A DNA stretch of 64,000 bases from Dysidea avara. Taxonomy: Eukaryota; Porifera; Demospongiae; Dictyoceratida; Dysideidae. Under the pieces are notes generated by a model, which searched no databases, was not told where the DNA came from, and saw only the letters and a program-made list of their open reading frames with translations. The stretch is from positions 28,512,472 to 28,576,471 of the forward strand of contig NC_089276.1 in NCBI RefSeq assembly GCF_963678975.1. Direction: 5' to 3'. Position numbers and translations under genes: made by a program. Of this stretch, positions 13,148 through 23,935 are shown one piece after another (within the stretch, counting starts at the first letter, position 1; each line of letters begins with the position of its first letter).

Positions 13148-13216
13148 TAGTTAGTCTGGCGGCGCCCGACCTCGCAACCCTATGGGGCGAAGGGTCGGGC
13201 GCCGCCATACTAATTA
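13148..13216. ncRNA. GC-rich 24-bp hairpin upstream of the serpin
   Basis: Left arm 13148-13171 and right arm 13193-13216 are inverse complements at 22 of 24 positions; the inner 14 bases (GGCGGCGCCCGACC) pair perfectly. The loop is 21 bases. It stands out against its AT-rich surroundings and lies about 150 bases before the serpin start codon. It could be a small-RNA precursor, a regulatory stem, or a short foldback insertion; no duplication of flanks was found. The RNA-gene label is provisional. Confidence 0.3.
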
Positions 13217-13365
13217 ATTACGTGTTTACAAAAGAGAATTAGCATCTCCTTGGTAACGTGGATGACAAGTTTGAGTACAGGGCGGAGATTAGTGCACAAC
13301 GATAAACGACATGATTCAAATAAATAGCGAGCTTCGAGCTACCAATTCACGAGTTTCAGCGAGAG

Positions 13366-15393
13366 ATGAACCAGAACGCGATCGTCCAGTTCTTATTGAT
13401 TGCCTCCCTCGTGGCAGTGTTGGCCACTTTTCGGGTAGCAGCTAGCAACAAAGCTGTCACTGCTGCAACGATTAGCAACGAACTGGGCTGGAAGATCTTC
13501 TCTTGTGCGGCTGGCTCTTCAGACCAACACAACCTGCTCTATTCTCCCGTGAGTATTTCCACCCTACTCGCCTTGATGTGCTATGGAGCTGCAGGAGATA
13601 CGTTGCGAGAGATAAACGATTTACTTTTACCTGCAGCAGCCTTCACTAGCAGGCATCGTTGCGAGCTAGGCCCTTACTTCATGGCGTTGCTAAACGTATT
13701 AGACAAGTACAACACGACCAATTCCACCATCGAAGTTGCCAACAGTGCATGGCACATTGAAGAGCTGCACGCGATGTTCAAGTTGAGAGGGAACAAATAC
13801 TTCAATCTGGAGGAGATTTCTATGGACCCCAGTAAACCTACTGAGCTGGCAGTTCAGATAAACAATTGGGTGGAAGAGAAGAGCCATGGAAAGCTGACTG
13901 ATTTCTTTGATGCTCGTGATATTGAACATAATGATGGGGTCTACCTCTTTAACGTACTGTACTTCGTAGGTGTGTGGGCGGAAAAATTCTCTACAGAAGT
14001 TTTCATGAATAAATTTATAACTTGTGCTTCATGTATGAATGGTAGTACAAGCATTGATACTGAGAGTGGAGTGGAGTATATGGAGCTGCAGACAAATGCA
14101 GTTCCACATTGTGACATGGACTCAGACATGTTACAAGCCATACAATTGCCCTATGCTGATGATAACATTATGATGACCATCATATTACCAAAGCTATGTG
14201 CTATGAACCAAGTTGTTGACCAGCTTACCAACTCTGATCTCTTGCATCGTATCAACAAGTGTCTTGATGGTCAACGCCAACGACCCATTCCACCAGATGT
14301 TACCATTGTCTTACCAATATTCAAGTTGTCGGATGAGTTACCTGTGCAGCCAATATTGGGTAATTTAGGACTTCGATCTGCCTTTTCATCACCTAAAGCT
14401 TTTCCTAAGGTGTTAAAAAACACACAGTCACTGTTTCTGTCCAAAATGACTCATAAAGCTGTGCTGGAAGTTGATGAAAATGGTACGTGTTATGATTACG
14501 TGCATATAGCTTAGCTGTGCAGCATATAATGCGGTGGACAAACCATTGTCAATAATGATTGTGTTGATTGTGAATGTTTGTATTACAATTATTAATCACT
14601 ATCCCACTAGAGATCTGCAAGAAGGCTAAAGCAGAGAGTCAAAAACATAACACTAGAACTCTGTTGAATGCAGAAAAAATCCCAGATCAGGTGACTTGAT
14701 CTACAGATGGCTTGCAATCTAGGCAAGTGCCTGAGGAGCCACACAACCTGGGATCCACAATTTCCTCTGCATTTAACCACTACTCTCTCATGTTTCATTG
14801 AGTTTATTGGTCACCAAAAAACCAACAGGTCAAGTCATATTTGAACTCCAGACATTAGGTGAATGGTCCAATGACATAACCACTGAACTATTTTCAGTTA
14901 ACTCTATTAGCTAAAATGTTGTTGAATTCCTGTGGTGGGCTCATTTCTACTGAAGCCATTTAATTAGTGTTTACTAATGTACATAATAGTCAATGCGCAC
15001 TGAAGTATCATCTGTGTGTGTCTGCTAGAGTCTTAAACTAAACTATTTGATCTGATTAGATTTGCACAATGCACTTGTTCATGTGCAGTGTGTGTGTGTA
15101 GTGTGTGCATGCATGTGTATGTGTGTTGTGTATGTGTGTGATGGATTAAGTCTATTTCTGCAGGTAGTGAGGCTGCAGCAGCTACTGGTGGCCATTTAAC
15201 TATTATTTCTTTGAACGACTTTCATGCAACACGTCCGTTCATTGTTCTAATTAATGAGTACACTACTGGAGCTCTACTGTTTATGGGACGAGTGTGTTCA
15301 GTTCATGGGGATAGTGAGCCAATTGTGATCACATCTGGACCACATTGTAACCATGAAGATATACTGATGTCTGGGTCAGGCAGTGGACAATAA
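13366..15393 (+). CDS. secreted serpin, two exons
   Basis: Serine (or cysteine) protease inhibitor of the serpin superfamily. Coding exons are 13366-14482 and 15164-15393, joined across a phase-1 GTACGT...CTGCAG intron, giving about 448 residues, a normal serpin length plus signal peptide. The N-terminus has a hydrophobic signal peptide (about residues 6-27). Family landmarks in order: NLLYSPVSISTLLALM (helix B), NWVEEKSHGKLTDFF, LFNVLYFVGVWAEKF, MTIILPK, the hinge ENGSEAAAATGG, and a C-terminal FHATRPFIVLI, in which Arg replaces the usual His before Pro-Phe. The small-residue hinge (Ser at P14, four Ala at P12-P9) indicates a loop able to insert, so a real inhibitor rather than a storage serpin. 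Counting from the hinge puts Ile at P1 with no basic residue nearby, which suggests elastase- or chymotrypsin-like targets (inference). The C-terminus continues about 30 residues past the usual end with two Cys and no ER-retention signal. Without splicing, the first exon's frame would stop at 14514. Confidence 0.93.
14810..14895 (-). repeat. decayed tRNA-derived SINE in the serpin intron
   Basis: On the minus strand, TAGTTCAGTGGTTATG resembles a pol III A box and GGAGTTCAAAT about 40 bases later resembles a B box. Both are diverged and no cloverleaf survives. It lies wholly within the serpin intron. It is a SINE remnant rather than a tRNA gene. Confidence 0.35.
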
Positions 15394-16870
15394 ACAGTGT
15401 TGCTTTAGCTAGAAACTGTGTGTACATTTTAGGTGTATATTATGTACCTGTCACATGTAATCTATTAGACAATTTGGTTGCAATAGCCCTGATGCGTACA
15501 GAAGTTGTGATTGTTAAGTAACTTAACAATTATGATAAGGTGGCCTTGATGTTAGTATTGTGTGTCAATAATTCCTGCACTAATGCAGAACAGCAATCCT
15601 CATCATAATATAGCTATACAAGATTTTTAATGAAATAATAATTGTTGTGTGTATATACTGCACTATACTTGTGACTAGCAGTCTAGTAGAAGGAAGTTAA
15701 CAAGCTAAATGCTAAATTACACACTTAAGATGGCTGATCATCTGGCTGGTCATTGGGAAATACCATTGTATTTATAATTATGACTAAATCAACCATATGG
15801 GTGCCTTTGAAATATAAATATTTAACAATTAAACGACAAGTTTTATGTTGTAAATCCACTTGTTAATGATTTTAATCAATCCTAAATACCTTAAACTACA
15901 AGAAAGCTTTTGAAATACGCTTGAAACTGGACCTTGCACTAAACAGCAACACCCTAAATATTAATTATAAATATTTCACATGCAACCATATGGTTGATTT
16001 TCCAAAATTCAGTTATATCATTGTTTACTGCACAAATCAGAATTTTTATCTGGTTATACAGTAGCTAATAATCCATCTACTTTTTGATCCCTCCAGCATT
16101 ATTTTGGCAGCTACCATGAACAGTACATTTATTTTAGCCTTAATTGCTGAATTTGGGTAATTTTTGAAATCATACACATAAACAACAAATATTTGTCCAG
16201 TTAATTGTCTGCACGGTTGAAGCAATGCATTAAATGATTTGAGTCAATAAAATTATCTTAATGCAGACTCTATCTTAAATTGGATATACTTGTTAAATTT
16301 TGCAGTACTTATTGTACAGAAAGTATACCACACCTCACACACACCATTAGTGTAATTAAATGGCTTATGCTGCATGGAAATACATTGCTAGTATCACTAC
16401 TATTTTACACATGTACAAATTTCTCTATAGCAAATGTGGATTTATTAAACCCTATTAGCAACTAATGTGGAAAAACCTACTATTAGAGCTAATACATACT
16501 ATTTCCTCCAAAATTTTTAGTTGCTGTCAGAAAAAATTTCAGAGGTTTTTGAAACACATGATTCCTAAATCATTATATAATAGGTTGCACGCAGGGGAAC
16601 ATTTGAAATAGTTTCCAACACCAGTGTTTCAGTACATTTTGGATACATAAAATTCACAAAAGTAATAAGAAATTTCAGCCAAGCTCTAATTTTCCAAAGA
16701 ACCTTTGCAAGTATCTACAGTACACTATTCTAATTTCGGAATTTGTAGTTACGCATGCCACATCTGTTGAGAGAATAAATACAAATGATAATCAACTGTG
16801 GTCCATTGTCCATTACAATTGTGTTTTTAAACCATAACCCATAATATAGGGTTATGTATTACATAAAATT
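15394..16870. other. serpin 3' flank, no gene seen
   Basis: AT-rich with no long open frames. AATAAT-like candidates for polyadenylation occur within 250 bases of the serpin stop, but none is a perfect AATAAA close by. No bounded repeat was recognised before the LINE. Confidence 0.4.
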
Positions 16871-19800
16871 AGCATAAATTGTGTGGTATAGATAGTGCAA
16901 ACAAATTAGTTTCATTATCATATTACATCACTGCCATAATTATCATATTAATATTATTTCAAAAGTCAATAGAATGTTTATTGAACGAGCATACTACACA
17001 CTTGTCAAAAATCCCTGCTTCAGTAGGTACTCCACCTGTAGTCCCTGAATCTGCTGAACAAATTGCAGTGTCCTTTCTCTCTGAACAGAAGGAGAAAGAA
17101 AAATGACAGTTGAACATAAATAATTGTTCATAAGTTAAAAGAATCTACTGCTAGAGATGGGCCATCCAAAAAGTAAGATGACATTAAAAGATGTGAATTG
17201 CTGTTTCAGTCTCACTTAAGTACAAAAGTGACTATTAAAAATGCAATTCGTCTAGGGAAAAAAACAACAGATCAACTTTGCCTGCTTAAGTTGTCTCTCA
17301 GTAATATTGAAGAGAAAATCGCAATACTAAGAAACAAATCCAAGCTGAGATCCACCTCTAATCCTGAAGATGTTCGCAATGTATTTATCACTCCAGACTT
17401 TAAGCCTTTGGAACAGAAGAGGAATAAGGCTTTGCGAGAACAACCGTTGGATATGAACAAAACAGAGAATCTCTATGTAATAAAAAAATGGAAGGATAGT
17501 GCGGAGGCAAACCTAAACCTCTGCACTGATAATCAGCCACCCTACCCTCCTCATGACCCCAGTGATTTTTCTACTAACAATTCAATCAACTCACTATCAA
17601 TACTAGTTTTAAATTGCCAATCTGTTGTAGCGAAAAAAGAATCCTTCCTTAACCTTATTAGCTCTTACTCCCCTGATATCATTGTTGGCTCTGAATCTTG
17701 GCTCAAGCCATCCAAAACTGTGAAGTGTTTCCATCTAATAACAACGTATATCGTTTAGACCGCCCTGATGGCTATGGGGGGGTTATTGCATGCCAAGATA
17801 TTCTTCCCTCCTGTAACCTACAAATAGCCTATTAGTAAATATCTTGTGAAATAGTGGCTTGCCAAATCCAACTTCTAAACCAACCACTTCTCATTATCTG
17901 CTCTATATACCGCCCACCATCAAGTAATGACACCTATTTAGAAGAGCTATGTCAGCAATTAGAATGTATTAGACACAATCATCCTGACTTTGCTTTATGG
18001 ATTGCTAGAGATGTTAATCTCCCTGATATTGACTGTAGCAACACCTCTATTAAGAGCCATCAATACCCTCTTAATATGAACCAGATCTTTTAGACTTTTT
18101 ACAGGACAATGCTTTAAGTCAACTGGTAAACTGTCCAACCAGAGGTTCAAATATATTAGACATTTTTATCACTGATAGACCCTCTTTAGTTGAATCATGT
18201 AACACTATTGATGGAATTAGTGACCATGAAGCTGTACTTGTGACTTCTACTGTACTTGTTCCTCATTGTCATCCTGTAAAAAGATCTATTTACCGATGGT
18301 TCCAAGCTGATTTTGATCACATAAGGAAAGAAATCCAATCTCTTTGTGAAGAATTTATTGTTACATGTTCGCCTTCTACCCCAGTAGATGTTTTATGGAA
18401 CAACTTCTTGTCAATATGTAATGCTGGCTTGAATATGATTCCTACAAAACTTACATCTTCTAGACTAACCCAGCCTTGGATATCTAGCAGTGTTAAATGG
18501 TTAAGTCGAAAGAAACAACGTGCCTATAATTGTGCATGTACTACTGCCTTACCTTCAGATTGGTCTAAATATTATGATCTGAAAAAGCAATGCCAAAGAG
18601 AATGTCGTCAAGCATTTAACAACTATATTTCTTCTCTTGTAGACCCTAATAACAACCAAGTTACCAAGAGATTGTGGTCTTACATTAAAAGTAAAAAGCA
18701 AGACCATACTGGTATTGGCCCTCTCATGTATCAAGAAACCACCATCACTGATCCAGTAGGGAAAGCTAATACTCTGGCTGACTACTTTTCGTCTGTTTTT
18801 ACTCGTGATAATACATCGTCTTCCTTACCCAGGATGAGTGGTCCTCCACTACCTGATGCTTCACCTATAACCATCCATCATGAAGGGGTGGCTCAATTGT
18901 CACTCAACATATACAACCAAATAAAGCAAGTGATCCTGATAATTTGCCTGCCCGTTTTTTCAAAAAGTTGCTAACCAAATTGCCCCTGCATTGACAATTG
19001 TTTTTCAAGCATCTCTAGACCAAGGTCATTTACCAGACATATGGAAAACTGCTGCTGTTGTTCCCATATACAAGAAAGGAAGCAGACCCGAGCCCAGTAA
19101 TTACGGACCAGTAAAACTTACTTGTATTTGTTCTAAAATTTTGGAACATAATGTTCACTCTGCTATATCACAACATCTTGAGCACTATCAAATAATAACT
19201 GATGAGCAGCATGGATTTCATAGGGGAAGAAGCTGTGAATCTCAACTACGTAATTACTACAATGACTTCGCAGAGTGTCTTAACCAGAAGGGACAATGTG
19301 ACATACTACTGTTGGACTTCAGTAAAGCTTTTGATAGAGTTCCACACTCTCTCCTATTCCATAAGTTGTCTCACTATGGAATCAATGGAACACTTCTTTC
19401 CTGGCTAAGATCATTCCTAAATGACAGATCACAGTATGTTATATTAGAAAATCAGAAAAGCCACTCTCTATCAGGTGTACCTCAAGGTACTGTGCTTGCA
19501 CCTTTGCTATTCTTACTCTACATCAATGACCTACCTATCTGTGTCCGCAATAAAATTAAGTTATATACTGATGACATTTTGTTGTACTCTTTTATGCACA
19601 CTGCAGATGAACTGTATTTCTTTGCAACAAGGTTTGGACATGCTAGCCCAATGGTCACACACTGGCTTGGATGATGTCATTTAATCCTCAGATATGTGAG
19701 TTTTTAAGAGTGACAAACAAGAGAAATCCCATCTTGCATACTTACTACATTGAGAACACACTAATCAAGGAAGTTTTGTCTGCTACTCATCTAGGGGTTA

Positions 19801-20115
19801 CCATTGACAGCAAGCTCACTTGGAATGATCATATTCAAAGAATTGTTAATAAAGCTAACCAAATCAATGCCTTTCTACACAGAAATTTACGTCACTGTCC
19901 AAGTTGTGTTAAGTGCAATTGTTACAAAAGTATGGTTAGACCTATTGTGGAATACGCATCACCTGTTCGGGATCCCCACACAACAGTCAATATAAACAAA
20001 ATTGAAGCCATCCAGAGGAGATCTACAGCCAGATTCTGTCTAAATGATTTTTCGAGATACTCCAGTGTTTCTAATATGCTGACTACACTAGATCTACCTA
20101 TGTACAAAATATGAC

Positions 20116-21078
20116 TAGAGATGTACCGATAATCGGATCAGCTAAAATATCGGCCACCGATATGGTAATTTTTACCAATTCGGTATCGGTACAGAACAGC
20201 AGGAGGACCGATATCGCTACCGATATTTATACAGTAGCAAAAGTTTGTACATAAACAGATTATGTATTGGTTTTCTATGTTATCCATATGGCTCCAATAG
20301 TGCCAGTGGCTTATTCTTATTGTTCACTCTGCAACAAACTCTACGCTACGAGAAGCCATACAAATACACGCGATTCTAGTGTTTTTTGCTGCAAAGTTTA
20401 TCACAGTCTTTACAAATGAAGCAGTTGAGTACCTTTGTAATAAAAAGAAGGGTCACAGGATAACAAAGGAAATTTGCTGTACCAGCTTTCTCACAAGCCA
20501 TAATTTTATAGAATGCGGAGTAATGCAGAAATATCCGTTTAAGGCTTCATGGGAGTATAGTATTAGTATTAGTATTATTAATTACTGGTAAAGGCACTGC
20601 CTGTATACCGGGTCAACACAAAACTTGTACAATCATAAGATGGCTATACAAAAATAAATCTAGAATTAGCTAAGTGAGAATCTAACAATGATTTAAAACA
20701 ATTAATTGAATTAGCATTTACAACATAGTCAGGTAAGCCATTCCAGTCATTGAGAACCCTATTAAAAAAATAATCAGATCTACATTTTAATCTTGAAATG
20801 ATTTAAATAACTTAAATTGATGTCCCCTTGTGATACATAAAAATGTTTGTGCCACTTTGTGGGTACCTCATTGTCTGGATCGCACAATAGAAACCCAAGC
20901 TGTATACTACCACAGGAGTATAGCAATGAATACATCCACATGCTGTAGGTAAATGTACACTTTTGTTTGCTTAAAACTATAATGCAAATATCGGATCGGC
21001 TATTGGTTATCGGCTTCTTTTGATGGCATCAATATCAGATATCAGTACATGCGCAAAACCCATATCGGTACAGCTCTA
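20116..21078. mobile_element. hAT-type MITE, TAGAG family, copy 1
   Basis: Inverted ends TAGAGATGTACCGATA and, on the other strand, TAGAGCTGTACCGATA. Flanks are AATATGAC (20108-20115) and AATATGAT (21079-21086), an 8-bp duplication with one change. The interior is rich in CGATATCGG-type palindromes. A second copy (30718-32856) aligns over most of the length. It is inserted in the 3' end of the LINE and itself carries a LINE fragment at about 20566-20836. It has no coding capacity; an autonomous hAT would have to supply transposase. Confidence 0.88.
20566..20836 (-). mobile_element. 5'-truncated LINE fragment inside the MITE
   Basis: The minus strand reads a CR1-type C-terminus (NRVLNDWNGLPDYVV, then NSINCFKSLLDSHL) ending in a stop, then a 3' tail of (TAATAC)-like repeats at 20560-20590. 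This block is missing from the sister MITE at 30718-32856, where the flanking sequence GAGTATA/CATAAAAATG is contiguous, so it is a later insertion into this copy. It is a different insertion from the LINE that surrounds the MITE. Confidence 0.7.
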
Positions 21079-21342
21079 AATATGATACGGATTTGAACCA
21101 CAGACTTCTACTGAAATCTAAACTCACAAGACCCTCAACACTGTGTCACTGTTACCAATATACCTAATAAATGGATTTTGTAGAATATGTTATAAAAATT
21201 CTTTTATCTCTAGGCCTCCTGAGTATTCTGTTTTTCTAGAATCACCATCATGATAGCATAGTACAAATGATCAATTGAGAAAAAAGTAGGATTCCAGTAA
21301 TAAAGAACAGCAAAACAGGGTATCTATGTGGAAAAATCTATA

Positions 21343-21897
21343 TAGGGCTGTACTGATACCAGTACTTTATCGGTATCAGTACTGATATCATGAGTATTGG
21401 TATCGGTCAATTACAAGGTGTATATCACCCATATTTTATTTATGTTGTATAAGTATTATTATAAGCCAAACATTTGTACAAGTGGCTTTGTGGTGCAGTG
21501 TTAACTGCTGAAATGCTGTGCATGGGTGCGGATTCTGGTATGGCTGAGGAGCATGGGTTCGATTCCCAGAATACATAGTGATTTTTTTCTTAACTTTACT
21601 CGAGGTTTTTGGTATCACCTTTCGGTAATATCTTTTCTTATTCAGTTGATTTGCACTGACAAATCAGACCAGAATATTATCAAAATGCTTTACAAACAGT
21701 CATTGGTAACTAGATGCAGTACTGAATTGCTGAAAAGCATTTGAAATAGCCATATATTATAGTGATACAACACTTGTATCTCATTAATAAGGAATATTGG
21801 TTACACTTTCAAAGTATTGGCTGTTTCTGCAATATCAGTTCATCAAAAAACTTGTATCGGTACTTGATAATAAATAAAGGATATTACTACAGCCCTA
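21343..21897. mobile_element. MITE with TAGGGCTGTA termini
   Basis: Left end TAGGGCTGTACTGATACC and right end, inverted, TAGGGCTGTAGTAATATC. The interior has CGGTATCAGTACTGATATC palindromes like those of the TAGAG family, so it is probably a related subfamily. Flanks GGAAAAATC and GGAAAATCC are similar but not cleanly placed, so the duplication is uncertain. It contains a tRNA-derived SINE at 21482-21570. Confidence 0.6.
21482..21570 (+). repeat. tRNA-derived SINE head
   Basis: TGGTGCAGTGTTAA (21491-21504) matches a pol III A box and GGGTTCGATTCCC (21555-21567) a near-perfect B box. Spacing is longer than in a normal tRNA and no acceptor stem pairs, so this is a SINE promoter region, not a tRNA gene. 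A short body follows. Confidence 0.6.
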
Positions 21898-22294
21898 GGA
21901 AAATCCCTACATTAGCATATTATCACCATCTATTTAATGCCAAAGTAGGAATTTCCCACATACAGTAGCTATGTTATAATACCATCATTCATATCTCTTG
22001 TTTTACTACATTTATCACTGGAACCCTACTTCACTCTTATTAATAAATGTACTAACTTTTTTTGTTATAGCATAGCTATGAAATAGCTACACGAGAGGCT
22101 ACACATTTGGCTGCTCTATTAGAATACATGGCTGTGACTGCTTTATTAGGGTATCTTAATCTTGCTACTAATCTTGAGGTGAGCTATGTATTACATTACG
22201 GGGGTGGTTGTCATGTTGAATTTTCTACAGGTGGTTGCAGCTATATTATTAAGAAGCATGTTGACCATGTTCTGATCATTTCAGACATGGTCAT

Positions 22295-22799
22295 CAGGGG
22301 CGGATCCAGGAGCTAACAAGGGGAGGGGCACAAACAGGCTAAGTTGTAGGTGGTTGAAGAGAGCCAGATTCTCTAGTTCAGTGCTGCATGTATGAAGCAA
22401 CAAATAATCACCTCTTAGTAGTGTCTCACAGTTGATTTTTGCCATTTTGGCCTTTTCGGATGATTGTGAAGTCATAAAAACTGTTTTAAAGGCTCTGAAT
22501 GTCTTAAAACCAGCAACACGATAATTATTTTTAGAGGCGCTTAGTACGCACGAAGGTGCTGGGTGGCAATTTCACTGCTAATTTGGCTTTGGTTCCCTTT
22601 AGTTTCAGGTAAATTTGTATTAAATATTAGTAAAAAGTGCATATTTTGATGTGTTGATAAACTGCTTGGCCTGACACAAAGTTTAGTAGCTAGCTATTTT
22701 AATCAGAAGCATGGCTGGCTCCTCCGGCACAAGGTGGAGGGAGGGGGGGGGGGGGGGGGGGGCATTTGCCCCAAATGCCCCATGCTGGATCCGCCATTG
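22295..22799. mobile_element. MITE with CAGGGGCGGATCC ends
   Basis: Left end CAGGGGCGGATCCAG and right end, inverted, CAATGGCGGATCCAG, with a long G run just inside the right terminus. Direct repeats GTCAT flank it (22290-22294 and 22800-22804), a 5-bp duplication. A related element with the same terminus and a 5-bp duplication lies at 41459-42301. Five-base duplications are known for some hAT groups. Non-coding, 505 bp. Confidence 0.85.
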
Positions 22800-23543
22800 G
22801 TCATGGTGTACAATCATATAAGGGTGTGGTCGGTATGCTCTGATTGCTAAAGGGAGTAGTCACCATGCTCCGTCTTCAGCAGTGATCTGATCATTTTATA
22901 AGTAGCTACAGCCACAGGCATTTGCTCCCTCTTATAGTAGCATAAGTGCTTCAGATAGTTTTGTGGAATCTAGTATGCTCCTCTAAGGAAAGCGTCGATA
23001 CAGAAATTAATGCATCTGTATGGTTTCCTTGCATGAAGAACAAGACATGCATGTAATTGAAAATACAAAAAAGGACATGCCACAAGTGAGCTTGTGAATG
23101 GTGGCCATGTGCTGCTTTGTTTAGCCTTGTGACTGAAGTCTGAAGCCAGGCTGGTAGGCAGGCAGGCAGGTAGGCAGATCAAATATCAGGTTTTGGAAAT
23201 TGTTTTCTATTCAACCTCCTGTAAGTGTTTTTGTTTTGTTTTGTTTTTAACACTGGATTTGATATTAGATCCACTAAGACTCTTATTTTCATCATGTGTA
23301 ACATATCTAAGATGGTTTGTAATGGTAAAATTTTGGAAGGCACCCTTCATTTGGGGGGGGAGGACCCTACTAAACAGCATTTTACTGTTTGATCTTCAAT
23401 GCTGCTGAAAATATACCTGCTTTATGGTTGCATATTACCTTCTTTGGAATCTTTGCTTCTTCAGCATTATTTTAAGCCTAATTTTACATGTGCAACAGTT
23501 AATATGGAAACTGTGCAATCATACATTTACTGTATACCATTGT

Positions 23544-23699
23544 ATGATGAGAAATACTTTTAACCACATCATCATCATCTGGTTTACCACCATGTGTGTC
23601 ATCACTAGTGTCTGGCTTAGGAATAACCTGGCTATTGCTTGATTGAGTAGGTGCAACTGCTGCAAGCAAGATGGCACCTGTTTGTGGTTCCAGGTGCAT
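23544..23699 (-). CDS. possible coding exon, unknown
   Basis: The minus strand reads LAAVAPTQSSNSQVIPKPD then TSDDTHGGKPDDDDVV, with a possible acceptor (AAACTTATAG) just before it and a possible ATG|GTATAC donor. The composition resembles a disordered exon. No domain and no partner exon are recognised, so the call is weak. Confidence 0.15.
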
Positions 23700-23883
23700 C
23701 TATAAGTTTATAGTATGCCATACATGCGTACATGTTGAAAGCAGCTTACATATACCTGGCAGATGCTGGATACAACACTTGTCTGTCGAGATCTGTTTTT
23801 GTAGTTTGAAGCATACTTTTCTACTTATAAATGTGCTATAATCTATAAGGGAAATCATATAAAAATACAGAAAAGAACATTTT

Positions 23884-23935
23884 AGCATTACTAACTTATA
23901 CCTAGCTATGATAGTTGGTATAAGTCAGTAATGCT
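23884..23935. repeat. 19-bp inverted repeat
   Basis: AGCATTACTAACTTATACC at 23884-23902 pairs with 23917-23935 with one mismatch around a 14-base loop. It is a short hairpin in otherwise featureless DNA; its function is unknown. Confidence 0.55.

Larger units (their letters stand above)
16879..21240 (+). pseudogene. decayed CR1-like LINE (ORF1, endonuclease, RT)
   Basis: A non-LTR retrotransposon read in several frames. About 17080-17490 holds an ORF1-type C-terminal region (KNAIRLGKK, NVFITPDFKPLEQKRNKALR). From about 17595 an AP-type endonuclease begins (SILVLNCQSVVAKK, then SPDIIVGSESWL) and continues in another frame at 17854-18093 (ICSIYRPPSS, DVNLPDIDC). 18240-18974 is the linker to the reverse transcriptase; 18991-19674 is the RT core ([59 protein letters not shown]) and 19671-20114 the thumb and C-terminus. 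The catalytic box reads YTDD, not the usual YADD. At least four frame changes make it dead. A hAT-type MITE splits the 3' end at 20115; LINE-like sequence resumes at 21079. Both outer limits are approximate. Confidence 0.85.

Noticed and set aside
14483..14514. Serpin ending at the in-frame stop at 14514
   Set aside because: GTACGT at 14483 is a donor; the second exon restores the full hinge and C-terminal serpin motifs in frame.
21482..21570. Functional tRNA gene
   Set aside because: A and B boxes are good but the spacing is too long and no cloverleaf or acceptor stem forms; best read as a SINE.
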